DNA of 64,000 nucleotides from Prostheceraeus crozeri. Its lineage: Eukaryota; Platyhelminthes; Polycladida; Euryleptidae. The stretch covers positions 124,001 through 188,000 of the forward strand of contig CAJQUW010003611.1 in NCBI GenBank assembly GCA_907163375.1, read 5' to 3'. Positions 1 through 10,232 of the stretch are shown here, piece after piece. The notes below the pieces were generated by a model. It saw nothing but the letters and a program-made list of their open reading frames with translations. It was not told the DNA's origin and did no database searches. The translations under genes were made by a program, and so were the position numbers. Within the stretch, counting starts at the first letter, position 1, and every line of letters begins with the position of its first letter.

Positions 1-3000
1 ATATCTTCAGCTGTATCATTCTCACTATAATAGACACTCCTATAGTCATTATGTTTCAATTTTTTAACTGCTGCTCTCTGAATTCCTTTTGAACGTTTGA
101 TGCTATGATTCGTATAGTCTAGATATTTCATTGAATACATTTTTGGTTTTAGTAGGATCATTTCCTCAAGCAACTTTCCAGCGCACTCATCCTTAAAACA
201 ACCTAATCTAGCTTTGTTTGTAGTTAAGTATAGTCAGTGATGACTATCATAGTTTGAAGAGTCAAACTTTTCACCGAAGTATAGAAGTATATCTTCCAGA
301 CGGACAGATGGTGATGTGTATAAACATAGGAAGAAACTGTCGGTGTCACCTCCACAAAGCCGCGTTCTATTTATCAGTGGACACCCTTTTAGATCATTGT
401 AATATAATTGATACATTTCCAACTTACTATAGTCAAGTACTGCTTGACCAACATATATTAATTTATTTAAAACTATTGAAGGTTTGTACATTTCCATACC
501 AACCAGATCTTCATCAAATATTTTGTGTTGAAAATAGAGAGGATGATTTGATAATTTCAGTAGTTGTTTCTCATTGTTGACTAAATTAATTTTTTTCCTT
601 CTCCTTACATTTTCCATTGTTTTACCATATAAAGAATTATTTTTCAATTTGTAGAATGACTTTTCGAAGTCAGTGTTTGATTGAGCCCTCTTTTGAGAGT
701 TCATATCAATGTATGTTTTTAACCAAGGCTTTTGTGTGAATTTTATGCCACTATGAATCTTCTTGATTCTCATGCCCATGGTCAAGTAAAATTTTAAAAT
801 TGAGTAGTGGACTACATAATTTTCCCTATCAAATTGATGGAGCAGAAGTTTCTTGATAGAAGAAAAATGTAAATTTGGTCTTACTTTTTCATATAGATTT
901 TTCATATAGTGTGAAAACATTCTCTTTTCAATCATCTGCATTTCTGGAGCTAATGGGAAATCGGCAGTGTCATCATGAATGGCTGCAGGATACTCTAAAT
1001 CTAATTAAAAAATGTAGCCGATTTCACCATCATCATCTATATTTTGAACATTTTCTTCAATTATAAAATTATCTAATTCACTTTCATTCAACCATTTGAA
1101 ATTTGAGTGGGGTAGATTCCTACTGAGTGAAGAACCGTAAAGGTTATTAACATCTAAGTAGGTCAAATGTCGACTTTCATGTGTATTATTTCCTAATTCT
1201 TCAATGCGTGCACGCGCTCGGTGAATGTTGGTGAAAGTCATACCCCCTCTAATTCCTCGTTCAAATAGATTGTACATATTTTCATCTTGTATGTAGTGTG
1301 GGGGATCATTGGAAGAGAAATTTAGTGCTGAGGTAAAGCTAAGATGTGGGAGACTGACAAAATGTACAGGGTCGACTTCATCCTCACGTTGACTCAATGC
1401 TCTAAACACCTCAAATATGTCTGCCAACAATAAAACATCTAACTTCAGATATGCCAGCATGTAATCACCAAATGTGTTACAATTAAATTCAATCCATGCC
1501 TTGTTAGCGTGTTCATATTCACTATCGGAACAGTGCTCATGAGTAAGATCATTATAGAATTCAAATTGTGGTGGTAGACAGTCTTCCGTCAACGTGTTTA
1601 AGTTTTTGAAGTATGAATATGGAAACACTCCCTTCCGATATAAATCATTATCACTTAATTGTGGAAATTCTACCCTTAATGTCTCTACATGCTCATACGT
1701 TTGCAAGCCCTTGGCTAATTCACTCAAGGATGCACTTAGAAATTGATATGAGTCTAAGAATTTTAGTTTAAAGTATACTGTCTTCCCTTTGTATTCATTT
1801 ACAGGGACACTGGCGGATAAAGTTATATATTTTTCAGCAGTTGCTGTTACAACATCTAATTTCCAAGATTTCATTCTTCCAATCGCTTTATAGCAAACGA
1901 TGTGACTATCATAATTTTTAAAATTGTGGAAAAATATGGGGAGTTCCCGTCTGTTAAGTCTTAACCGGAGATTGCATTTCCTACATAATGTTTGCCTATA
2001 TCGTCCGGTGATATGATCATGATCACGAACTTTTATGACTTCATCGCTGAATTTCAATTTACATTTGTTGCAACATTCTGCATTCTCATGGCGTGCTTTT
2101 TCATCCGCTGACAGTGACATTGGCTGCCTAGTTGTTGCACATTGGTTGTCATATAAGTCTTGGGCTACAGTTTCTAAGTGGTGCAAGAAACCAATAATGC
2201 AATTTTCTCCCTCAAAGAGATAATACTTGTTTTCAAATTTCGATTGAAGGGCATTATGCCAGACATGGTAAGCTCCAATGGCCGCAGGTTTATGTATTTT
2301 ATTATCAATGTAGCACTCTATATCTGCATAAATTAGTTGACTTAGTTGATATTCCATCAGAGGACTTAGTTGATATTCCATGCTACTTGTTAGTACTTTT
2401 AGATCCGATGGCATTTTTTCTATTTGTGCTTTTCCTCGAATACAAAACTGGAAGTGTCGTTCTAGTGTTGTCTTATATGTGAATGACTGAGTGCATCTTT
2501 CGCAGAAGTATTTATGTCTTTTTAAAGTTCTCCTATACAATCTTGACAGCTTTGGAATTCCACAATAGTGTGCTGCTCCATTGTTTAGAATTAGCAAAAT
2601 ATTAACCGTTTGCCTACCAGTAAAGTTACTATTGTAACGAACACCTTTGAGTCCATTTTCATAAAAGTGAATGTTAATTTTAATATCATTATTTTTCTCA
2701 AATTTTGGAATATCTTTGATTGATACTGGTGTGGAAATGCCTTCCATATTTAGCTCAGATGTCCACTCACTATATGATTTTACTTCATTCCTTGAATAAG
2801 GTACTTCATTATAATGCAATATTGATAAAACTGCATATAGGAAGCAATCATTTGCATTTGAATTAACATTAATGACAGCTTTAGAGTTTTTAACTTCTTT
2901 GGTAGAGGAAATGATTGTCCACCTGACAGTATTGGACTTGTTATTACATTGAACTCTATATTTTCTACATCATCTATAATCCAATTGCTACCCTTTTTGT

Positions 3001-3683
3001 GAAGGCTTCAATATGATTTATTAGACTATTTAGATGATCCTGAAACCAAGCATCATAGTCATAAATATAGTTTGAGGATGATGAGGTAAAGTGTGCGAGA
3101 AAAGTTTCTTCTTCTTGAGGATTAGAACGGACATAACAAATTTGTGCAATCAGACGACCGCGCAATTGATAGCTCCTTAGTAAGTCAGACACTAAATTCC
3201 CTAACATGGAACGCATGCTTTCTAAGAATGATGTTATGTCCACAGTAGGTGTTGTTGGCGTGATATCATACACACGTGCATGGCCATTGAGTGCGCTTTC
3301 GCTGAGACTAACAGTTCCATAGTTATTATGCATATTCATCTCACTATTTGTGTTATGTACATTCATATGCTGTCGAAATCTACTTATAGAGTTATACGTT
3401 TTGCCACACCGAGAGCAGTATTGCATAAAGTTTGTATGTTAGTTGAAGCGCTGGTTGTTGGCTTAGGAGTAGATCTATTTTGATTATTTGAATTTGACTC
3501 TGTTATGCTATCATTCGGTTTATTATTGCATACAAGTTTATGCCTCTTAAGATTATCCATCCTATTCGTCTTATATGGACACTTGCTACATTGATAGGTT
3601 TTTCCTAACTTACAAAATTTTTCATGTCGTTGCAAATTGCCTATGAGAGTGAACACTTTTCCACACTTGGTACAGACAACCAT
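1..3683 (-). pseudogene. Protein-primed family-B DNA polymerase, Polinton type (broken)
   Basis: Reads right to left. The N-terminal part has several C2H2 zinc fingers (for example CTKCGKVF and CSKCPYKTNR). Then comes the motif CFLYAVLSILHYNEVPYSR that precedes many Polinton polymerases, a further finger, an exonuclease-like segment (YADIECYIDNK), an embedded endonuclease-VII-like motif (DHDHITGRYR), and polymerase motifs: LDVNNLYGSS, NSLYGKTMEN and the palm GGDTDSFF. The conserved tail segment rich in KPKMYS lies at the window edge, so the C terminus is nearly reached. This enzyme would copy the linear element from a terminal protein. The gene is interrupted at a handful of places and is a fossil. 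The family assignment is firm from motif order; the age looks moderate because long stretches remain open. Confidence 0.88.
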
Positions 3684-3714
3684 GATTATTGATGAGGATT
3701 GAAATTAGCAAGCC

Positions 3715-3762
3715 CTTATATACATCTACCATCTAATGACGTCAGCGTCATCACCAGCCAAT
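3715..3762 (-). promoter_or_regulatory. Polymerase promoter: TATA box, CRE palindrome, CCAAT box
   Basis: On the minus strand TATATAAG lies at 3722-3715, about 32 bases before the first ATG (3683), implying a very short leader. Upstream are a perfect TGACGTCA palindrome (3737-3744, the CREB/ATF consensus) and, written on the plus strand, CAGCCAAT at 3755-3762. The same CAGCCAAT and GTATATAAG elements recur in the promoter region at 8.5 kb, suggesting a shared promoter style across the element. Confidence 0.6.
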
Positions 3763-3856
3763 ACCATATGTTCCGATCTGTTGTAAAGACAAAACACATA
3801 CAATTTCAAAAATTTTTTTTTCAAAAAAGAAGAAAATAGAAGTTAAAGTAATAAAT

Positions 3857-6640
3857 TTACAGTTTAACACATTTGACAATACCACTATGGTAGAGTTTTA
3901 GGTGACTGCAGCTGTCACTACAGCCACCCAAATCGTCCATCCTCGTAAGGCGCACTCTTCTGATGCCATTTTGGGAGCATTCGAGGTGCACAAGCGTTTC
4001 TTTGTTATGCTGTTGGCTGGTGGTTACTTGGGAGGCCAACAGGAGGTTTGATTGAGTAATATTTCTTAGAGACTCAATCAAACCTCTATTGTCCTCCTTC
4101 AACTTAGCCTCGCGGGCCTCAACCTCCTTTAGGCGCTCTTGGCAACGACGGAGTTGCACCTCAACGTCTTGTACCTCGTGTTGTACCTCTTCTGCTGTCG
4201 CGTCGAGATCCACATCGTACTGCCGAACAGGGAGAGCAGCTGGAGGTGCGGGCGCAGCAGCGTGAGGGGAAGGATCTGCGACCGGGATCGGAGAGGAAGG
4301 AGCTGCGGCTGGGATCGGAGAGGAAGGAGCTGTGGCTGGGATCGAAGAGGAAGGACGCAGTGGAGATAACGGAGCCAGTGTCATCATCGGCGATAAAGGA
4401 AGGCGCACACTCCAGCTCGGAGAAGCCCGGATGTGGCTGAATGACACATCCTCCTGAGATGCACACATCGCGGAGTCCTGTAATCGAAAGAAACAATTGT
4501 TTATCATCTATTTAGCATTTTACCATTGATGAGATACAAAAGTGAATTTCTTTTACCTCCGGCTGGATTGTGACCTTCTGACCGGTTCGAACCTCTGTCT
4601 CACGGGGCAACGAGTCATTCTAAAAGATAAATCAATCTATTACAAACAAAAAACATATTTTAATAGAAAATTCTGTACTCATGCAGTTGACCAACTTTGA
4701 TACTTACATTTGTAACAGGATCATCATCCTCATCGGAAGAAGATGTCGGGGAAGAAGTCGCTGACGACGTTTCCTCATCAGATGAAGTCGCTGACGAGGT
4801 TTCATCGTCCTCTGATGAGGACTCCCGAATAAGATACGGCTTTTCCTCATTATCTTCCACCGATATACTGGTCACTGGCGTCGAAAGGAAACTTCGATGC
4901 TTCCTGAGGGACAGCGATCGCACAACCTGCAGAGAAAAATAATATAACATGTTCGCAACTCATTGAGAAGCATACATGTTCTTGGAAATACTTCATGCAT
5001 TGAGAAATATTATTGACAAATAACTAAACAATGACACTTACGGGACTAGGAAGACACTTCTTCTCCGGTGTAGGCAAACGGGGTATACTGTTCACACCTG
5101 TAAAAAGCTGAAGAAAAGATCATATTCAATTTCACATAAAGAGCTAATGAATAACTTTAATACTTACATTTCTCAAGCATTCAGTCGCTTTCTCCTCTTC
5201 AAAACTGACACAAGTCTGTTGAGGCAACTCACTCTGAAATGTTGTGACAATGTTTAAATACTTTTTACATGGTAGAATAATTAATGGAGTAAATGTATTC
5301 TCACATTTTTAGTGACGATCTTTTTTTGAATTAAGACCTTGGTCTTCTTAGGAGGAGGCATCTCATCATTATCCTGAAATATTTAAACGATATATGTTTT
5401 TATGCATAATGGACCAATAATTAATTTATTCGGTTTTAAGAACCTATCCTTTGAAGGTATTATGTATGATTGGCAGAACTCACCTCAAAATCACTTAAGG
5501 TGTCATCGATGAGCTGTCGTGACTTGGGGGCTTTCTTTGGGACTCGGGACTTGACGGGTTTCTTTATTGCGGTAGGCTCCTCCACCTGTGAAAGGACACC
5601 TTCCATCGGCCTCTCCTTGTTAAATAATCGCTCCAACCTCCTCTTTTCAACCTTTGAGGTGAGGTTGATGCCCTTCCTCCCATTTTGCTGAGCACATGGC
5701 GTGTGCTTTTCAATGAATGCCTTAGAGGCTTCGGTATTTGCCTTTTCATTGCTCCGTTTATAGTACCTACAACTTAGACAGTACAGATACGTACAGTCAC
5801 TTTTGAAGAGGCAGTTCTTGTGACCGCTCTTATTAGCATGACGCACGGGCAATTGACACGTTTCACAGAAGTGAAAAATTAGGCGCTGTCGTGCAAGACT
5901 CTCTTGTCGGACCATCTCTATGGAGGAAAAAAATTTGATTATAATTTTATCTCTTATTAAATGAGAACTCATTTATATATCATCAACAAAACTTTATGAA
6001 GTACTACCTTGATATTGAATACATCTTAGAAAGAATTGAAATCTGAAGTTGAAATTGAAACCGAAAGTCCAAAGTTTAATTTTCATTCGAAAACGGTTTG
6101 CTCATAGAAAGAGTTGAAATTTACAAGTAGCTGTCTTGAAATTATTTAATTTCGAAATTAATTTAATGGAATGAAAGTGAAATTTCGAAAATTTCAACCA
6201 ATCCTCAATTTGTTTAATTAAACAAGCTTGAATTTTATACATCTGTTGGCAGATGACAGACTGAATATTTAAAATGGATGAAGGCTTTATTTAGGTATCT
6301 TTTTATTTATTTACAAACTGTGAAAATCTTGTTGATTCAAATACACTTACATTTAAACTGATATATTCATGTCTCTCGCTCAATGACTTAATATAGGATG
6401 AAAAATTAAAAAAAAACATGGTTAATAATATAACATAAAGTGTTCCTATCCTAAAGACCAAAGCTTCTATATTTAAGGCTATTTGGTTATAAAAACTTAA
6501 TAATGTTCCTACTCCCGAATATCCTATAAAGTAGCAGAACATGACAATGAAACTCACTTCAGAATTGTAATAAGAACCGGAGAACGGAGGAACGAAGAAC
6601 GACGTCTGCTATGAACACTGAATAATTTGAAAATGAGTGA
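3857..6640 (-). CDS. Spliced gene for a probable nuclear protein (Zn-binding, acidic, coiled-coil), product unrecognised
   Basis: Seven coding blocks bounded by consensus GT-AG sites: 5917-5484, 5373-5305, 5233-5168, 5107-5042, 4926-4708, 4619-4557 and 4477-3857. Most donors read GTAAGT or GTGAGT. The probable start is the ATG at 5915, just after a pyrimidine-rich acceptor, so a 5' UTR intron of about 0.6 kb likely links it to a leader near 6640-6556, ending in GTGAGT. Block 1 is Cys/His-rich (FHFCETCQLP, then C..C pairs) and looks Zn-binding. Block 2 has a basic PPPKKTKV stretch resembling a nuclear localisation signal. Block 5 is Ser/Asp/Glu-rich. The last block is Pro/Ala-rich with short SSPIP repeats followed by a heptad-like coiled coil. 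I recognise no family. Splicing is unusual for this element class. It could instead be a host gene captured by, or lying beside, the element. Confidence 0.65.
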
Positions 6641-6661
6641 AAATTCGTTGTGTGCAACTTC

Positions 6662-6671
6662 TTTATATATG
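6662..6671 (-). promoter_or_regulatory. TATA box of the spliced gene
   Basis: The minus strand reads ATATATAAAG here, giving a start near 6635 and a noncoding leader that ends at a GTGAGT donor near 6555. A second TATA-like string lies near 5966, closer to the coding start, so an unspliced leader is also possible. Confidence 0.45.
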
Positions 6672-6979
6672 AAATTGACAAAGCAACTATGAACAAAGAC
6701 CTTATGACATCACATCCTGGAATTGGTACGGTCAAACAAAATTGATAACTCAAACAAGAATTGGAACAGGTTGTTTATTTTTAACCTTAGAAATGGAAGT
6801 GCCATCATATGTGTTGAAAGATTTCTACATGTAAACAGTAGAGTGAATTCAAAGTAATATGAACTGATGGACTCATGTATTATTTGATATACATGTTATT
6901 ATTAATAGTCATATAATGATTCATATTTGAAGATATAAAACGTGTGATTTGAATAGAACATTAAATTTGAATTAAGCGC

Positions 6980-7280
6980 TAAATTTCGAAAATTCAAATT
7001 TCGCGCCAAAATGTGAATTATCAAATTTAAAGACTTTTTTCGAAAATTTGAATTTCGCGCCAAAATTCAAATAATCAAATTAAAATACTAGGGTTAGGGT
7101 TAGGGTTAGGGTTAAGGTTAGGGTTAGGGTTAGGGAAGCAAGAAGAGTATCTATGGCACCCGGAACCATGCGCGAAGCGCACGAGAAAATTTATTTACCC
7201 TATAATCCGAAAAATTTCGAGGGCGCGAAATGAAGTGTATGAAGGTCAAAGGTCAAGGTCAGGTCTAAGGTCAATGTCAA
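6980..7280. promoter_or_regulatory. Control region: E2F-type sites, telomere-like repeat, AGGTCA cluster
   Basis: Three perfect E2F-type sites: TTTCGCGCC at 6999 and 7053 on plus, and its complement GGGCGCGAAA at 7221-7230. The first two lie in an imperfect AT-rich direct repeat. A telomere-like array sits between the second and third. Just after is a run of nuclear-receptor half-sites, AGGTCA at 7243, 7250, 7256 and 7268; the first two form a DR1 arrangement. The stretch has no open frame of note and lies between the leftward spliced gene and the 7951-8412 gene, so it is a candidate origin or enhancer. Function is inferred only. Confidence 0.5.
7089..7135 (+). repeat. Telomere-like (TTAGGG)n array, about 8 units
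   Basis: Forty-seven bases of TAGGGT units with a single variant (TTAAGG). This is the metazoan telomere repeat, but it is interstitial and inside the Polinton-like arm. Confidence 0.95.
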
Positions 7281-7383
7281 GTGTAGAGGATTGTATATTA
7301 TGGTCATTTTTAGTTGTAAAACTTTAACTTTGAAAATTTGTAAACTTAGTCATTTTTGTAAAAAAACTTGGAATTTTTTCAAG

Positions 7384-7692
7384 TTGCATACAGATGCATA
7401 CAACTAGGATTTTTTCATCAAATGGATACATACAATATATCATTCGAATGCTCTTTTCATGCTGATTCTAATGGTGTATTGTATGACACATGTATGACAT
7501 ATAACTAGAGAGATACATGTCTTTAAAGAATGGGCTAAAAACTTAGTGAATTTAAAAATCTAACATTTGTCTGCTTGCATACAGTTGCATACAACTAGGA
7601 TTTTCCCATCGAATAGGTACATACCTTATATCATTCGAAAGGTCTTTTCATTCTCATTCTTATGGTGTCGTGTATGACACATGTATGATATC
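7384..7692 (+). repeat. Two direct repeats, about 120 bp each, period 191
   Basis: Both copies start TTGCATACAG.TGCATACAAC (7384 and 7575) and run through a shared 3' portion ending GTATGACACATGTATGA. They differ at scattered positions. They lie in a noncoding stretch (7290-7950) in which I see nothing else. Confidence 0.85.
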
Positions 7693-7950
7693 ATCCTGGA
7701 CTGCTACAAGCATTTTAAAATTAACAACATAACTGTTTCTTTAAAAGTTATATGTTCCTATTTATTTCAAGTTGAAGTCTTCATATTTGCTTTCTTTTTG
7801 TTTCAATTCAGTTATTGAACATCATTAATTATAGATAGTTATTCCCCTTTCCCATTCAGACCTTAATTGAAGACCGATTTGTGAAATGATAAAACAAGTC
7901 TGTTCATATATACAAATGAATATTAAATGAAGAGATTAAGAAAAAACACA

Positions 7951-8412
7951 CTAAATGTCATCAAGGTAAGGAAAGGGTACAAGTTTTTTCAAGTCCACTT
8001 GCACATGGATCCTGGTCTTTTTGGGCGCACAGGGACAGCGACGTGGTGTGACAAGGTCGTTGACCGAAAATTCGAGAGCGGTTGTGAGGTTCCGCTCGTT
8101 CGGCTCCATTCGCATGAAGACCCGTTTCGTGTGGTATTTTTTCGGGGCGTTCTTCACTTTGACCGTGACCCTCCCATAAAGTGGCGTTCGCATGGACTTC
8201 TTATTCATGTGACGCATCGTCTCGATTGATACGTCACTATCTTCATCACTCGAGTAGTCGGGCGATGCAGGGGCTTGGGTGAACACCACCAGCTCGTTTG
8301 GTGTTGTCGATCGCTCCATCGGAGATTGGGGAGGTGTACTGGTACGTTCCACTGGCAAAGTGGTACGATCAGCAGTACCGTTCTCAACTGCGGCTTTCTG
8401 TTTGCGATCCAT
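7951..8412 (-). CDS. Small TATA-driven gene, 153 aa, unrecognised
   Basis: One open frame on minus. The first third is Ser/Thr/Pro-rich with SPMERSTTP-like phosphorylatable motifs, then an acidic patch (SSDEDSDVS), then a basic half with MRTPLYGRVTVKVKN and two Cys near CPCAPKK. No membrane segment or signal peptide is visible. It starts about 80 bases after a GTATATAAG box shared in style with the polymerase promoter. It has no similarity I can name. It belongs to the right arm of the Polinton-like element, is transcribed toward the control region, and appears uninterrupted. Confidence 0.6.
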   Translation of the reverse strand: MDRKQKAAVENGTADRTTLPVERTSTPPQSPMERSTTPNELVVFTQAPASPDYSSDEDSDVSIETMRHMNKKSMRTPLYGRVTVKVKNAPKKYHTKRVFMRMEPNERNLTTALEFSVNDLVTPRRCPCAPKKTRIHVQVDLKKLVPFPYLDDI

Positions 8413-8634
8413 TATGACTTGTAGATTTAAAATAATTGTAACTTGTAAACGTGAGGATTAGAACCTTTGATAAGAATTGGTACAAACCTCGGACTTATAT
8501 ACTTTTTAAACAAAGGAAATCCTAACAGCCAATCAGAGAGGTACCGAACTTCCCTAAAGAATATATAACTATATAAAGGATGTCATTGTTCCAAACTGTT
8601 AAGTACTTATCCTCAACGTTCCATAACAAGAAGC
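8413..8634. promoter_or_regulatory. Divergent promoter between two small genes
   Basis: TATATAAG on minus (8501-8494) serves the leftward gene, and TATAAAGG on plus (8572-8579) serves the rightward gene about 56 bases before its ATG. CAGCCAAT at 8525-8532 lies between them. The compact back-to-back layout resembles DNA-virus early promoters. Confidence 0.65.
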
Positions 8635-8925
8635 ATGTCCTCAAAACCACTATTTTATTTTCAAAATGACAGCCAAGTCATTATGGGAGGTCAGTTGGAC
8701 ATGACCATGCATCTCTGTTGCGGCTGCAAAGTGGCCCTGTGGAAAACCTTGACTGTGTCAGCACTTCAAAGGCGGAGTGGACTACCGGTGAAGTGTCCGG
8801 TACACGAGTGTGACCATGACTTTAGTAACAATCAGACATTTCATGAATGGTGTGATGACTTCCTGAAGATCATGGAGTCGCCTGAGGGACGTGATCTGTA
8901 CCCATCCTTTATTTTTCATGCTTAA
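8635..8925 (+). CDS. Small Cys/His-rich protein, 96 aa, unrecognised
   Basis: One open frame from the first ATG after a clear TATA box. The middle carries CCGCK, then CPVHECDHD, then HEWC, a spacing that could bind zinc; there is no signal peptide or membrane helix. It is the last gene before the subterminal repeats. It appears uninterrupted. A role as a small DNA- or protein-binding accessory factor is only a guess. Confidence 0.6.
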   Translation: MSSKPLFYFQNDSQVIMGGQLDMTMHLCCGCKVALWKTLTVSALQRRSGLPVKCPVHECDHDFSNNQTFHEWCDDFLKIMESPEGRDLYPSFIFHA

Positions 8926-9236
8926 ATGAAACTTACTTTGTAAATCTTTTGTCTTTTTCATTTTAAACATAGTTCTGGAATTGGTTTTCTTATTGGGGAG
9001 CAACTAAATCATAGCTGCACAGTTTCACATCTAAATAGTGCTACATTTAAAATAATTGTCACAATAGTCGCAATTGAGCAAACCCATTCAAAATCAAACA
9101 ACGGACGTCTATCGGTACGTACCCAAGTGCTCAGAACCAAACCACACAAGTTCGATCATAGACGTTCCGAAACACAGTGTACTCAACCGATTGTACCAAA
9201 CACATGTACCTATCCAGTAAAACAGTTCTCATATTG

Positions 9237-9370
9237 TTCCTATTCATAACACTGAATTATACATGTACCTATCCATGTTCCTATTGATAACACTGAATTA
9301 TACATGTACCTATCCATGTACCTATTGATAACACTAAATTTTACATGTACCTATCCATGTACCTATCCCT
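9237..9370 (+). repeat. 41-bp tandem repeat, three full units plus a partial
   Basis: Units at 9237, 9278 and 9319, each with the shared core CATGTACCTATCCATG; unit 3 has a few changes. A related half unit lies at 9203. They sit where the element's right terminal repeat should be. Confidence 0.9.
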
Positions 9371-10016
9371 CGCAAGTAGGGCACAGTTTTCACTACTCAG
9401 ATTGAAGTTTTTTGGTCGAAAAGATTCAATTTTTTCGAAGACTTGAATCATAATTCTGTTCATGAAACTTCAACTTAATTGACTTTTACATTAAATACTT
9501 TAGGATTCCTATCACGAAACTTTCCCTCCATTTGATATTTCATAAATCTCATACTCCTTGTACATAAATATTGAGATCTCGTATGGTATCGCATGGATTG
9601 TGTGCAAAAACTCGAATAACTTTTTAGTCTTCAGAAACACAGTCTCAGAAGAAAACTGGAAAACTGAATCCTCTGGAGCAAAATTTTCAGTGTATGCCTA
9701 ACAATTTTAAATGACACTTTGACTACCTCTATGCTCTTAGGTCAGAATTGGAACCGTTCCGGTGCAACCAGCGCCGGTCAACGGTCTGGTCGCATTGAAA
9801 CATCAAACCGGTGCCTGACCCATCGGTCATTCGTCGGTCAAACATTTACGGGGGCACCATGAGCCCTTCTTCAGTATCCTTGCCATTTAATAAATTTTAG
9901 TTGATGTCAAACCACTAACTTCACCTGTTTTGATAATGTTGGTACGTCAGCATGCTTATGGTAGCTCTGTTGGATTGTTCATTGAACGGATCTTGTGAAG
10001 ACAGATTAAGATAACA
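9371..10016. other. No gene seen
   Basis: AT-rich sequence. At 9750-9850 there is a GC-richer patch with several ACCGGT/CGGTC words, akin to another patch at 19,855-19,945. Nothing codes convincingly. Confidence 0.5.
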
Positions 10017-10232
10017 TTTTGATTAAAGAAAATAAACTAAATTTGTCTTTCGGCGAAAAGATGATTTGCTTTTGCTTTTCTACAATATATTTCGGCGAAC
10101 AGCCCTTCTCAATCAGATTATAAATTCATGATCTGATTGAGAAGGGCTGTTCGCTGAAATATATTGTAGAAAAGTAAGAGCAAATTATCTGTGCGTCGAA
10201 AGATAAATTTAGTTTCTTTCTTTAATCAAAAA
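10017..10232. mobile_element. Foldback element, arms of about 100 bp
   Basis: The left arm (10,017-10,124) and right arm (10,131-10,232) are near-perfect reverse complements around a few central bases. They start TTTTGATTAAAG and meet at a core containing TCTGATTGAGAAGGGCTG. A second copy near 48 kb is split by a Tc1 insertion. No coding content. Confidence 0.9.

Larger units (their letters stand above)
1..9370. mobile_element. Polinton/Maverick-like element, right arm only (fossil)
   Basis: A block of genes typical of a large self-synthesising DNA transposon. It has a protein-primed family-B DNA polymerase on the minus strand running off the left edge, a spliced accessory gene, two small TATA-driven genes, and tandem repeats near the presumed right end at 9.2-9.37 kb. 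Integrase, protease, ATPase and capsid genes, which normally complete the family, are not in the window and would lie to the left. The polymerase is interrupted a few times, so this copy is a fossil, while the accessory genes look whole, suggesting modest age. The right boundary is inferred from where the 41-bp repeats stop; I could not compare the two terminal repeats because the other end is outside the window. An adintovirus-like relative is an equally possible name. Confidence 0.75.

Noticed and set aside
4139-4440. Open frames on plus opposite the last block of the spliced gene, rich in Arg/Gly repeats
   Set aside because: Shadows of the Ser/Pro/Ala repeats coded on the minus strand.
6303-6753. 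Two hydrophobic small open frames on minus, possible membrane proteins
   Set aside because: They lie in the AT-rich 5' UTR intron and leader of the spliced gene; the first begins at its donor site, and AT-rich DNA yields hydrophobic codons by chance.
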